Origin: UBA5158 sp963692955
GTDB lineage: Bacteria; Pseudomonadota; Gammaproteobacteria; DSM-16500
Assembly: GCA_963692955.1 (NCBI GenBank)
Contig: OY843587.1
Location: forward strand, 1,240,001-1,304,000
Length of the DNA stretch: 64,000 bases
Direction of reading: 5' to 3'
Shown here: piece after piece, positions 52,783 through 61,817 of the stretch
Layout of the letters: the number at the start of each line of letters is the position of its first letter
Position numbering within the stretch: the stretch's first letter is position 1
The notes under the pieces: model-generated
The model's input: the letters and a program-made list of their open reading frames with translations, nothing else
Told to the model about the DNA's origin: nothing
Databases searched by the model: none
Position numbers and translations under genes: made by a program

Positions 52783-53085
52783 TTATGACTTTTTTGGTTT
52801 TGAGTCCATCACTTTGATTTTAGGTCGTGCGGGAACATCAACTGGTCGTTTTTCTTTTAATTCATCTCGATATGCTTCTGAAAATAAGCCTGTTTTAGCA
52901 GAGGTTGCTGAATTTGTGTTGAAATCGGGTTTGTTATCTGGCTGTAAGACTGCATTTTCAGATTTGCTTTTAGCAAATTTTTTGCAGCATATCATTACTA
53001 AATTTTTGGCGCATTTCATGGTTGATTTTAAGATTATCATCACAGTCAGCGCAATATTAAGTTGAATATTTACGTCCCATTGCAA
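52783..53085 (-). CDS. Possible small membrane-anchored protein
   Basis: A 100-residue reading frame with a hydrophobic N-terminal stretch (VNIQLNIALTVMIILKS) followed by a Lys-rich polar tail ending KIKVMDSKPKKS. It starts with TTG; an ATG at 53040 would cut into the hydrophobic part. No good ribosome binding site is seen at either. It lies between the end of comEC and the response regulator gene. No family is recognised. It may not be real, but the strongly polar tail is more protein-like than the opposite-strand frame. Confidence 0.38.
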   Translation of the reverse strand: MQWDVNIQLNIALTVMIILKSTMKCAKNLVMICCKKFAKSKSENAVLQPDNKPDFNTNSATSAKTGLFSEAYRDELKEKRPVDVPARPKIKVMDSKPKKS

Positions 53086-53118
53086 TTCAGAAATTACATT
53101 GCGATTGTGAATAATAAC

Positions 53119-53505
53119 TTAATTACTCGTTTCTTTTTTCCCATGCAGCAATAAATCAATCGCCATGAGCAATGCGGATTTGTCCACGGGTTTTTCGAAG
53201 GAGACACTTGCGCCTAGCGATTCAGATAAATCTAAATAGCCGGTCGGGTCTAAACGGCCGCCGCCGGAGATGGCGATAATTTCCATCTTCGGGTGTTTGT
53301 TTTTCACTTCGGAAATTAGTGTGATGCCGCTTTTCTTCGGCATGATAATGTCAGTCACCATAATATCTGGATGCATGGTTTTTAAGAGTTCGGTGGCTTC
53401 TTCGCCGTTCGCGGCGCTCGCCACTTCATGCGAAGCGCGCTGCAAGACTTGCACTAACATGTCTCTTACTAAATTGTCATCTTCTACCAGCAAAATCTTG
53501 GCCAT
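53119..53505 (-). CDS. Single-domain response regulator (CheY-like)
   Basis: A 128-residue receiver domain without an output domain, counted from the ATG at 53505, which has GGAGATAAGT directly upstream. VEDD at 7-10 holds the acidic pair, the phosphorylated residue is Asp52 (IMVTDIIMPKKSG), and Lys is in FEKPVDKSAL. It starts 13 bases after the stop codon of the kinase gene and would be its partner. With no DNA-binding part, it should act by protein contact or in a phosphorelay. Confidence 0.9.
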   Translation of the reverse strand: MAKILLVEDDNLVRDMLVQVLQRASHEVASAANGEEATELLKTMHPDIMVTDIIMPKKSGITLISEVKNKHPKMEIIAISGGGRLDPTGYLDLSESLGASVSFEKPVDKSALLMAIDLLLHGKKETSN

Positions 53506-53518
53506 ACTTATCTCCATT

Positions 53519-55210
53519 TCAGCCTTTAGGCGTGGGTGAATACGTCGGTAAAAATATCGTGAAGACTGAACCATTCCCCAACTGACTCTTTACTAAAATT
53601 TTTCCTTGATGATCTTCCATAATCGCATGCACGATCGCCAAACCAAGACCGGTGCCTTTGCCGACTTCTTTCGTCGTAAAGAAGGGTTCGAACACCCGTT
53701 CTAATGTAGTTTGATCCATGCCATGCCCGGTATCGCTGACTTCAATCTTACAATAGTCTAAACGCGCGTCGGGCAGTTGTCCCGTTAACTTATCCTCCGA
53801 GGAAGCTTCATCGACAGTGATCTTCACGACTCCATCGCCGTCCATCGCGTCCACGGCGTTGTTAATCAAGTTCACCATGATTTGGTGTAATTGCGTTTCA
53901 TTACCCGAAATCATGTAATCATCGGCAATGTTGGCCGTGTAAATGATGGTGACACTGGCGGGAATCGTCGCCCGCAACAACCCTAACACATTTTCGATCA
54001 CCGATTTTAACGGCACCGGATGAAAATCATGATGCGCTTGGCGCCGCCCAAACGCTAAAATTCTCGCGATTAAGTCCCGGCCGCGATGCGATGCCTCTAA
54101 CACTTTACCCAGGTTAGTATAAACCAAACTCCCCTCAGGCACATCCTCGCGCGCCATTTCCACATAACCGATAATCGCGTACAAGAGATTATTGAAGTCG
54201 TGCGCGATACCGCCCGCCAGCGTGCCGATGGCTTGGAGTTTCTGGCCTTGCTGCAAGGCTTTTTCCAGCTTGCGCTTGGATTCCTCCGCTAAAATACGTT
54301 CCGTAATTTCATTTTTCAAATTGATGTTGAATTGGTTCAATGTGCGCGCCCGTTGCCGTGCCAGCAACGCCAAGCGCGACGTCACTGCGAACAGGATCGC
54401 GATACAAATTCCTAAGCCCAGCGCTACCGTCGATAAATGGTTTTCTAACGATGAAATAAAATGTTCGGAGGGCTGTACAAATACCTTCCAATTATGGCCG
54501 TAAAGGTTTAAAATAGTGGCGTATGAATGGTTGGGTCTTACCTTAACCACTTGATTTTGAAAGATAAGACGGTCGTTGTAATAAACATACACGGCATAAT
54601 CGACATGATTCAGCTGGATGCTCAGGGTTTGCTGCAAATCTAGAACCCCGATCAGCCAGCCGCGCAATTCGCTTTGTGCATTGTACAGCGGGATAGTGAT
54701 GAAGATGTCATTGGGGTCGCTGGGATTTTCGATAATAGAAGATAGCCAAATTTGATGGGTAGCGGCGATACTTTGCAGTTGGTCTTTATTTTGGTTGACG
54801 AAGCTGTCATAAATTTCCATCTGCGGCAGATCGTTGGGTGGTGAAATGCGCCAGCGCACGTAATTGTTGTCGATCCATTCTATGCTATGAAAACCGCCAT
54901 AATCATTCAAGTATTCAACTATTTCATCCCAGTTGATCACGGACAGATTCGGCTCTGTCTCAAGATGCTTGGCCATGTGTTTCAAAGCTGATATTCTTAG
55001 TTCGACTTGTATATCAACATCGTTAGCAACATGCTCTGTTTGCAGCTGGATGATGTGTTTTAAGTTGGCGCTAGATTGCAGGACGACGGCATACCAAAGG
55101 AGTAACGAGATGAGGACGCCAACCGCGGCTATTAAGTAAAATATCCACCCGGGGAGCCGAAATTTTTGGGTGTTTTGAAGAGTGGATTCCTGACGTTGCC
55201 TAAGCTTCAT
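53519..55210 (-). CDS. Membrane sensor histidine kinase with CHASE-like domain
   Basis: A 563-residue kinase. Transmembrane helix 1 is at about 22-44, then a periplasmic domain of about 210 residues resembling CHASE sensors (with VINWDEIVEYLNDYGGFHSI and WLIGVLDLQQTL), helix 2 at about 259-283, and a coiled linker with LKNEITERILAEE. The HisKA domain has the phosphorylated His337 in GTLAGGIAHDFNNLL, the type found in hybrid and NtrB-like kinases. The ATPase domain has NLINNAVDAMDGDG, VSDTGHGMD and GKGTGLGLAIV. The signal is unknown. The gene is divergent from smc, with 145 bases between. Confidence 0.93.
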   Translation of the reverse strand: MKLRQRQESTLQNTQKFRLPGWIFYLIAAVGVLISLLLWYAVVLQSSANLKHIIQLQTEHVANDVDIQVELRISALKHMAKHLETEPNLSVINWDEIVEYLNDYGGFHSIEWIDNNYVRWRISPPNDLPQMEIYDSFVNQNKDQLQSIAATHQIWLSSIIENPSDPNDIFITIPLYNAQSELRGWLIGVLDLQQTLSIQLNHVDYAVYVYYNDRLIFQNQVVKVRPNHSYATILNLYGHNWKVFVQPSEHFISSLENHLSTVALGLGICIAILFAVTSRLALLARQRARTLNQFNINLKNEITERILAEESKRKLEKALQQGQKLQAIGTLAGGIAHDFNNLLYAIIGYVEMAREDVPEGSLVYTNLGKVLEASHRGRDLIARILAFGRRQAHHDFHPVPLKSVIENVLGLLRATIPASVTIIYTANIADDYMISGNETQLHQIMVNLINNAVDAMDGDGVVKITVDEASSEDKLTGQLPDARLDYCKIEVSDTGHGMDQTTLERVFEPFFTTKEVGKGTGLGLAIVHAIMEDHQGKILVKSQLGNGSVFTIFLPTYSPTPKG

Positions 55211-55355
55211 AACAGGTCTTCATTCCGGGTTGATAAGTTAATATATAGCTTAATTGATTTACCTGCTTGAATCTATCAACGATTTCAAGCGGTAATGAAG
55301 AAACCACTAGGGCTTTAAACCCCAGGGCTGTTAATTAAACGAGATGAATTGAGAT

Positions 55356-58300
55356 ATGCAGTTAAATAAAATTAAACTATCTGGCTTTAAGTCATTTGTT
55401 GATCCAACGACAGTTTTGTTACCTAGTCATTTAGTCGCGGTAGTCGGCCCCAATGGCTGCGGCAAATCCAATATTATCGACGCGATCAGCTGGGTAATGG
55501 GCGAAAGCTCGGCCAAGCAGCTGCGCGGCGAATTGCTGACCGACGTTATATTTAATGGTTCAAGCACACGTAAACCCATCGGCCAAGCATCGGTCGAACT
55601 CATTTTTGATAATCAAGACGGCACCATCGGTGGTGAATACAGTAATTACGCGGAAATCTCGATTAAACGCCAAATCAGCCGCAGTGGCGATTCCAGTTAT
55701 TTTTTAAATAACACTCGCTGCCGTCGCCGCGACATCATCGATATTTTCTTAGGGACGGGTTTAGGCCCGCGTAGCTATTCCATCATAGGGCAAAACATGA
55801 TTTCCCGCGTCATCGAAGCCAAGCCCGATGACATGCGAAATTATTTAGAAGAAGCCGCGGGCGTGTCGAAATACAAAGAACGCCGCCGCGAAACTGAAAA
55901 CCGCATCGGCCATACAAAAGATAACTTAGCGCGCTTAAACGATGTACGCACCGAGCTAGAAAAACAGCTAAACACTTTGACCCGTCAAGCCAGCGCCGCC
56001 GAGCGTTTTAAAACCTTAAAACAAGAAGAGCGCGTCATCCGCGGTCAATATTACGCGATCCAATGGCGTCAATTGGATACCCGTTTAGTCCAATATTCTT
56101 TGCAAATTCAGCAGCAAGAAACCGGCGCTGAAGCGCGTCATACTGAGATCATGGAAATCGACACGTCGATGGAATTGAAGCGTGAAGAACAGCATTTAGC
56201 GAGCGAAGCATTTCATGAAGTACAGCGTAAATATTATGTCGCCGGCAATGACATTACGCGCATGGAACAAGACATCCGTCATCATCAAGAACGCCAGCAA
56301 CAATGGCAAAATGATTTAGCTCAAGTCGAGCAAAATCATCAAGAAGGCGCCGAACAACTAGCAGGCCTTGAAGATGAATTAAGCGAATTAACCGAAGAAA
56401 TTAGCCAAATTGAACCGGAAGTCGCGGCATCCGCGGCCACCAATCAACAAGCGGTAGACGCGTTGGAAGCAGCAGAAGACGCTGTGTTAACCTGGCAATC
56501 TAATTGGGACGAGTTCAACCAAGCCAGCGCGCAATCCGCGCAGACCGCGGAAGTGCAGCAAACCCGTATTCAACATTTGGAACAAAAAATTAAGGGCTTA
56601 AGCCAACGGCAAGCGCAGTTGCAACAAGAACAAGCGCAATTTAATTTTAGCGAATTAGAATCCGAAATAACAAATTTATCTGAAGAAACGCATGCAGCGC
56701 AATTAACGACAGAAGAACAAACTGCCCGCCTTAATCAAATTCGTGAAAAAATTTCCACTCTCCAAACTGAGCAACAACAAATTACCGCGGCCTTAGATAC
56801 ACTACGCAGTGAGTTGCAGCGCCAACGCGGCCAACAAGCGTCGTTAGAAGCATTGCAGCAAACAGCGCTGGGGCAACGCGACAATTTGCAAGTCGAATGG
56901 TTAACACAAAATAATTTAGATAAAATGCCGCGCTTAGCGCAAGGCATCGAAGTCGAATCCGGCTGGGAAAACGCGCTGGAAAAAGTCTTAGGTTCCTATC
57001 TGCAAGCGGTTTGCGTCGATAAAATTTCTGACATCGCCGTATCCGCCGCGCAGTTTGCGGATGGCAGCTTAGCTATTTTTGCCGCGCACCCAGCGCCGGC
57101 GGCAGGCCACACGAAAGCGCCGACCTTACTTAGTAAAATTAAATCGTCATACCCGTTAGACTCTTTGTTAGGCGGCGTGTACGTCGCGGATAATTTAAAG
57201 GCGGCGTTAGCGTTGACGGACCTACTATCTGTGCAAGAATCGGTGATTACCGCCGATGGCGTGTGGTTGAATGCGTCTTGGCTGCGTTTATCGCGTGAAA
57301 AAAATGCCGCCGCCGGTGTTTTCCAGCGCGAGCAAGAGTTGAAACAATTAAGCAGCGCGATACTCACTCAAGCAACCGAGCAAACTGAATTAGAATCGCA
57401 GCTCACTACGAGCCGCGAACAATTGACGCAGCTGGAAGAACAGCGCGAAACATTGCAGCAAACCGCGAATGCATGCCACGCGCGCAGCGCCGAAGCGCAC
57501 GCGCGGGAAAAAATGCAGCGTGAACGCTTGCTGGATTTAAAACATCGCGCGGATAAAGTCACGCAAGATTTAACCGACGCAGAGGCGCAGTACGAAGAAG
57601 CGCAAACAGAATTAAGCAGCGCGCGTAGTCTCTGGCAAACGGCGTTAACTGAATTGGAACAAATGTCGGAAAAACGGGAAACCTTAACGAACGAACGCGA
57701 ATTGACCCGCGAAAAATTACAAGCGTCACGCGACAATGTACGTTTAACCAAAGACGCCACGTCGGAATTGCAAATCCGTTTGCAAACGAGTTTGTCGCAG
57801 CAAGCCTCGATCAAACAAACCATGACACACATGCAGTCGCAGTTAAGCATTTTAACCAAACGCAAAACCGCTTTGGAAAATGATTTAGCCAACGCGCAAT
57901 CCGTCACGGCATTAGAAGAAACTTTAGCGATCGCATTGGAACAGCGTTTATCTATCGAAGCGCAATTAAATACCGCGCGCGCCACCATGGAAAATATGGA
58001 ACAAGAAGTCAGAGCGTTGGAAAGTAAACGCCAAGCGATTGAGCGTGAATTAAGTAAAATTCGCGACGTGCTAGAAACCATGCGCTTAGAAAGCAATAGT
58101 TTAAAAGTCAAATCAGAAAATGTTTCCGAGCAATTGACTGAACTCGGCATGACAGTCGAAGAAAACATTACCATGTTGCCAGAAGATGCCACGGCAGAAG
58201 GTTGGCAAGCGCAGTTAGAACAAATCACGCAGCGTATCACCCGTCTTGGTCCGATTAATTTAGTCGCGATCGAAGAATACGCGACTTGTTCTGAACGCAA

Positions 58301-58859
58301 AGAATATTTAGACAAGCAATATAACGATTTAACCGAAGGCTTGGCCACGTTAGAAAGCGCGATCGAAAAAATCGACAAAGAAACCCGCGCGCGTTTCAAA
58401 GAAACGTTCGATAAAGTGAATGACCGTTTTCAAGAATTATTCCCGACGATTTTCGGTGGTGGTAAAGCGTATCTCGAACTAACCGGTGATAATTTGTTAG
58501 ACGCCGGTGTCACGGTAATGGCTTGCCCGCCGGGTAAACGCAATAGTACAATTCAGCTATTATCCGGCGGCGAAAAAGCCCTCACGGCGATTTCCTTAGT
58601 CTTTTCAATTTTTCATTTAAATCCAGCGCCGTTTTGTCTACTCGACGAAGTAGACGCGCCGTTGGATGATGCGAATATTGGACGTTTTTGTAATTTGGTA
58701 AAAGTGATGGCGGAAAAAACGCAATTTATATTTATCAGCCATAATAAATTAGCGATCGAAATGGCGAAGCATTTGATCGGTGTCACTATGCATGAGCCAG
58801 GCGTGTCGCGTTTGGTAAGTGTCAATGTTGAAGAAGCGATAAGTTTAGCGGGAGCATAG
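55356..58859 (+). CDS. smc: Chromosome segregation protein SMC
   Basis: An 1167-residue ATPase that compacts and helps separate chromosomes. Walker A is GPNGCGKS at 31-38. Two long coiled coils (about 170-500 and 660-950), very rich in Glu and Gln, flank a hinge at about 515-640. At the C terminus the ABC signature LSGGE is at 1069-1073 and Walker B is LLDEVDA with Asp1097 and Glu1098. Many gammaproteobacteria use MukBEF instead; SMC is usual in Legionella and Coxiella relatives. zipA follows after 10 bases. No ScpA or ScpB gene is in the window. Confidence 0.96.
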   Translation: MQLNKIKLSGFKSFVDPTTVLLPSHLVAVVGPNGCGKSNIIDAISWVMGESSAKQLRGELLTDVIFNGSSTRKPIGQASVELIFDNQDGTIGGEYSNYAEISIKRQISRSGDSSYFLNNTRCRRRDIIDIFLGTGLGPRSYSIIGQNMISRVIEAKPDDMRNYLEEAAGVSKYKERRRETENRIGHTKDNLARLNDVRTELEKQLNTLTRQASAAERFKTLKQEERVIRGQYYAIQWRQLDTRLVQYSLQIQQQETGAEARHTEIMEIDTSMELKREEQHLASEAFHEVQRKYYVAGNDITRMEQDIRHHQERQQQWQNDLAQVEQNHQEGAEQLAGLEDELSELTEEISQIEPEVAASAATNQQAVDALEAAEDAVLTWQSNWDEFNQASAQSAQTAEVQQTRIQHLEQKIKGLSQRQAQLQQEQAQFNFSELESEITNLSEETHAAQLTTEEQTARLNQIREKISTLQTEQQQITAALDTLRSELQRQRGQQASLEALQQTALGQRDNLQVEWLTQNNLDKMPRLAQGIEVESGWENALEKVLGSYLQAVCVDKISDIAVSAAQFADGSLAIFAAHPAPAAGHTKAPTLLSKIKSSYPLDSLLGGVYVADNLKAALALTDLLSVQESVITADGVWLNASWLRLSREKNAAAGVFQREQELKQLSSAILTQATEQTELESQLTTSREQLTQLEEQRETLQQTANACHARSAEAHAREKMQRERLLDLKHRADKVTQDLTDAEAQYEEAQTELSSARSLWQTALTELEQMSEKRETLTNERELTREKLQASRDNVRLTKDATSELQIRLQTSLSQQASIKQTMTHMQSQLSILTKRKTALENDLANAQSVTALEETLAIALEQRLSIEAQLNTARATMENMEQEVRALESKRQAIERELSKIRDVLETMRLESNSLKVKSENVSEQLTELGMTVEENITMLPEDATAEGWQAQLEQITQRITRLGPINLVAIEEYATCSERKEYLDKQYNDLTEGLATLESAIEKIDKETRARFKETFDKVNDRFQELFPTIFGGGKAYLELTGDNLLDAGVTVMACPPGKRNSTIQLLSGGEKALTAISLVFSIFHLNPAPFCLLDEVDAPLDDANIGRFCNLVKVMAEKTQFIFISHNKLAIEMAKHLIGVTMHEPGVSRLVSVNVEEAISLAGA

Positions 58860-58869
58860 GAGAATAAGC

Positions 58870-59673
58870 ATGGAAGCGTATTTGCGTCTGATTTTGTTGG
58901 GAGCGGCTTTTGTTATTGTCTTGTTTGTAGCGGTTGAGTTTGTGATGACGCGCCGCCGAAAATATAAGTTAACAAATATTAGTGAAAACTTTACGTCCCC
59001 CATTCAAATTGATAATGACGATGAGTTAGACCTCGACGGAAATGAACCGCAAATCCGCGGCGAAGACGATGGCCACGAGTACTATTTAGCGGAACGCGCG
59101 CCTCGGCCTGTTACAGCTAATAATTATGCCGACGCGGTTGATGTTAACGAAAATGATAACGAAGAAGTCATGGTCGTCACGCGTCCCACAGTGACGCCAC
59201 GTCCCGCGCCCGCGCCGCAAAAAGCCGCGAGTGCGCCCGAGTATGCGAATGATTTATTGGTGTTAACCGTCGTGGCCAAACCAGGTCAGCAATTTGGTTC
59301 TTATGATTTACTGCAATCGATTTACGCGACCGGCATGGAATTTGGCGATATGAATATTTTTCATTATTACGCGCCGGACGAACAGCCGGGTAAAGTTCGC
59401 TTATTTAGTTTAGCTTCCGCGACTGAGCCGGGTGAATTTGATTTGGATCGCATCGGTAATTATTTTTGTAACGGCTTGACCCTGTTTTCTCAATTAGACC
59501 TTGTGCCTGATCCACGCCAAGCGTTTAATTTAATGCTGAAAGCGGCGGAGCAATTGGCTGAAGATTTAAACGGCGAATTGCGCGCGGGACCACGTCGGCC
59601 TTGGGATGACAATGTCCTGCGAGAATATCAGCAAAAAACTTTATACTTTTATAAACACAAGATGAATGCATGA
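58870..59673 (+). CDS. zipA: Cell division protein ZipA
   Basis: This inner-membrane protein tethers FtsZ at the division site. It has 267 residues (E. coli 328). An N-terminal helix (about residues 4-25) is followed by a basic and then an acidic segment, a Pro/Ala-rich linker (TPRPAPAPQKAASAPE) and the C-terminal FtsZ-binding domain (from about residue 130: NDLLVLTVVAKPGQQFGSYD). It lies between smc and ligA as in many gammaproteobacteria. Its stop overlaps the ligA start by four bases. Confidence 0.93.
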   Translation: MEAYLRLILLGAAFVIVLFVAVEFVMTRRRKYKLTNISENFTSPIQIDNDDELDLDGNEPQIRGEDDGHEYYLAERAPRPVTANNYADAVDVNENDNEEVMVVTRPTVTPRPAPAPQKAASAPEYANDLLVLTVVAKPGQQFGSYDLLQSIYATGMEFGDMNIFHYYAPDEQPGKVRLFSLASATEPGEFDLDRIGNYFCNGLTLFSQLDLVPDPRQAFNLMLKAAEQLAEDLNGELRAGPRRPWDDNVLREYQQKTLYFYKHKMNA

Positions 59674-61709
59674 GCGAAAAAGTTAAAGACTCGCAGTCAG
59701 TACTAAAACGGATTGAGTTACTCCGGAAAAAAATTAACGAGCATAATTACCAATACCATGTTTTAGATAACCCTCAAATCGCTGACGCGGAATACGATAA
59801 ACTTTTTCGCGAACTGCAGTTGCTCGAAACTGAAAATCCTAAATTGATCACCACAGATTCTCCTACGCAACGCGTTGGCGCCGAGCCGCTAAAAGAATTC
59901 CCCGAAGTCGAATATGAAATCCCCATGCTCTCGTTAGAGAACGCGTTCGCTAAAGATGATGTGCTCGCATTTGATGAGCGTATTCATGAACGTCTGAATT
60001 TAGCGCCTGAGATCGAGGTCGAATATTCATGCGAACCTAAGTTGGACGGCTTGGCGATAAGTTTACGTTATGAGAAGGGCATTTTAACCCGCGCTTCCAC
60101 CCGCGGTGACGGCACCACCGGCGAAGTCGTGACGGAAAATATTCGCACCATAAAAATAGTCCCGTTGCGTTTGCAAGGCGATGATTATCCAAACGTCCTG
60201 GAAGTGCGCGGCGAAGTATACTTCCCCAAAGCCAGCTTCGAAAAATTTAACGCCGCGTCGTTCGCCAAAGGCGAAAAAACGTTCGCGAACCCTCGCAACG
60301 CCGCCGCTGGTAGTATCCGCCAATTAGATCCGCGCATCACCGCGACGCGCCCCTTGTCCCTATTTTGTTATGGCATTGGTGTCGTCGAAGGGAAAAAATT
60401 ACCAGAGCGGCACAGCGATGTGTTGGCGCAGTTAAAATCCTGGGGTTTGCCTGTCAGTAAAGACGTGACGGTGATGCCTGGGATTGAAGGTTGTTTAGAA
60501 TATTATGCAATGATAGGCGCAAAACGTAGCGCTTTAGCGTATGAAATTGATGGCGTCGTTTATAAAGTGAATAATACTGCGGAACAAATCCGTTTAGGTT
60601 TCGTTTCGCGTGCGCCGCGTTGGGCGTTGGCGCATAAATTTCCCGCGCAAGAAGTAAAAACCGTGATTGAAAACGTAGAATTCCAAGTCGGGCGCACTGG
60701 CGCGTTGACGCCGGTCGCACGGCTAAAGCCCGTCTTAGTGGGCGGCGTCACGGTAAGTAACGCCACTCTGCATAATATGGATGAAGTGAACCGTAAAGAC
60801 ATTCATATCGGTGACACTGTCATCGTGCGACGTGCGGGCGATGTGATACCTGAAGTCGTGTCAGTGGCGAAAGCAGCGGTGAAAGGCCAGCGTAAAACGA
60901 TAAAATTACCCAAAGCCTGTCCGATTTGTCATTCCGCGATCGAGCAAATCGAAGATGAAGCGATCGCGCGCTGTAGCGCCGGATTATTTTGTCCCGCGCA
61001 GCGTAAAGAAGCGATACGGCATTACGCCTCACGCCGCGCGCTTGATATCGAGGGTTGCGGTGAAAAAATTATCGTGCAATTAGTCGATGAAAATCTCATC
61101 GATAATCCCGCGGATTTATATGCGCTAACGTTGGAACAATTAGCGGGTTTAGAACGTATGGCGGAAAAATCCGCGCAAAATCTTTTAGACGCATTAGAAA
61201 AAAGTAAAAAGACCACGCTGTCAAGATTTCTCTATGCATTAGGCATACGCGAAGTCGGCGAAGCTACGGCAAAAAATTTAGCGAAGTATTATGGTGATTT
61301 GCCGCCATTATTTACCGCCACAGAAGAATCGCTGCAAGAAATCGAAGACGTGGGGCCGGTGGTGGCTAGACATATCGTCAGTTTTTTTTCGGAAGAACAT
61401 AATCACAAAGTGATCGATAAACTGCTGCAAGCTGGCGTGCATTGGGAAAAAGTAAAAACCTCGGCAAAAGCTTTACCGCTGGCCGGCCAAACCTTTGTGT
61501 TAACCGGATCACTGGCCGCTATGTCGCGTGAAGAAGCGAAAGAAAAATTAGAGAATTTAGGCGCTAAAGTCGCAGGCAGTGTGTCCGCGAAAACCAGCGT
61601 CGTGGTCGCGGGCGCGGAAGCCGGCTCTAAATTAGCGAAAGCGAAAAAATTAAATGTGCAAGTGATGGAAGAAGAAGCGTTTTTAGCCTTGTTGAAGCAG
61701 CCCACTTAA
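59670..61709 (+). CDS. ligA: NAD-dependent DNA ligase
   Basis: This enzyme seals nicks using NAD and is essential in replication. It has 679 residues (E. coli 671). The N-terminal NAD-binding domain Ia holds HNYQYHVLDNPQIADAEYD. The adenylated lysine is Lys124 in EPKLDGLAI. The later motifs ASTRGDGTTGE, LEVRGEVY and FPAQEV are conserved. A four-cysteine zinc finger (CPICH to CPAQ), helix-hairpin-helix repeats and a C-terminal BRCT domain (FVLTGSLAAMSREEAKE) complete it. The start overlaps the stop of zipA as ATGA. Confidence 0.97.
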   Translation: MSEKVKDSQSVLKRIELLRKKINEHNYQYHVLDNPQIADAEYDKLFRELQLLETENPKLITTDSPTQRVGAEPLKEFPEVEYEIPMLSLENAFAKDDVLAFDERIHERLNLAPEIEVEYSCEPKLDGLAISLRYEKGILTRASTRGDGTTGEVVTENIRTIKIVPLRLQGDDYPNVLEVRGEVYFPKASFEKFNAASFAKGEKTFANPRNAAAGSIRQLDPRITATRPLSLFCYGIGVVEGKKLPERHSDVLAQLKSWGLPVSKDVTVMPGIEGCLEYYAMIGAKRSALAYEIDGVVYKVNNTAEQIRLGFVSRAPRWALAHKFPAQEVKTVIENVEFQVGRTGALTPVARLKPVLVGGVTVSNATLHNMDEVNRKDIHIGDTVIVRRAGDVIPEVVSVAKAAVKGQRKTIKLPKACPICHSAIEQIEDEAIARCSAGLFCPAQRKEAIRHYASRRALDIEGCGEKIIVQLVDENLIDNPADLYALTLEQLAGLERMAEKSAQNLLDALEKSKKTTLSRFLYALGIREVGEATAKNLAKYYGDLPPLFTATEESLQEIEDVGPVVARHIVSFFSEEHNHKVIDKLLQAGVHWEKVKTSAKALPLAGQTFVLTGSLAAMSREEAKEKLENLGAKVAGSVSAKTSVVVAGAEAGSKLAKAKKLNVQVMEEEAFLALLKQPT

Positions 61710-61722
61710 ATCACCTCTCCTG

Positions 61723-61793
61723 CGTAGCCCGTAGCAGAGCGCAGCGGAATACCGGGTTCCCCGGATTCCGTTGCACTGCATCCGGTCTACACG
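61723..61793. repeat. Palindromic dispersed repeat, copy 2
   Basis: A 71-base imperfect palindrome, starting CGTAGCCCGTAGCAGAGCGC and closing with GGTCTACACG, centred on CCGGGTTCCCCGG. It shares the outer sequence of the copy at 4873-4968 (CGTAGCC, GCAGCGGAATAC and their complements). It lies 14 bases after ligA and before the end of the GGDEF-EAL gene on the other strand, so it may also help stop transcription from either side. Confidence 0.78.
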
Positions 61794-61817
61794 AGAAAGA
61801 GATATCGCGCTCTGTCT

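Noticed and set aside
52814..53065. An 83-residue plus-strand frame after comEC
   Set aside because: It overlaps the minus-strand candidate almost entirely, has no ribosome binding site, and looks less protein-like; only one of the two is likely to be real, if any.
57368..58399. A 343-residue frame on the minus strand inside smc
   Set aside because: It lies wholly within the intact smc gene and is extremely Ser/Cys/Val-rich, as expected of the complement of Glu/Gln-rich coiled-coil codons.
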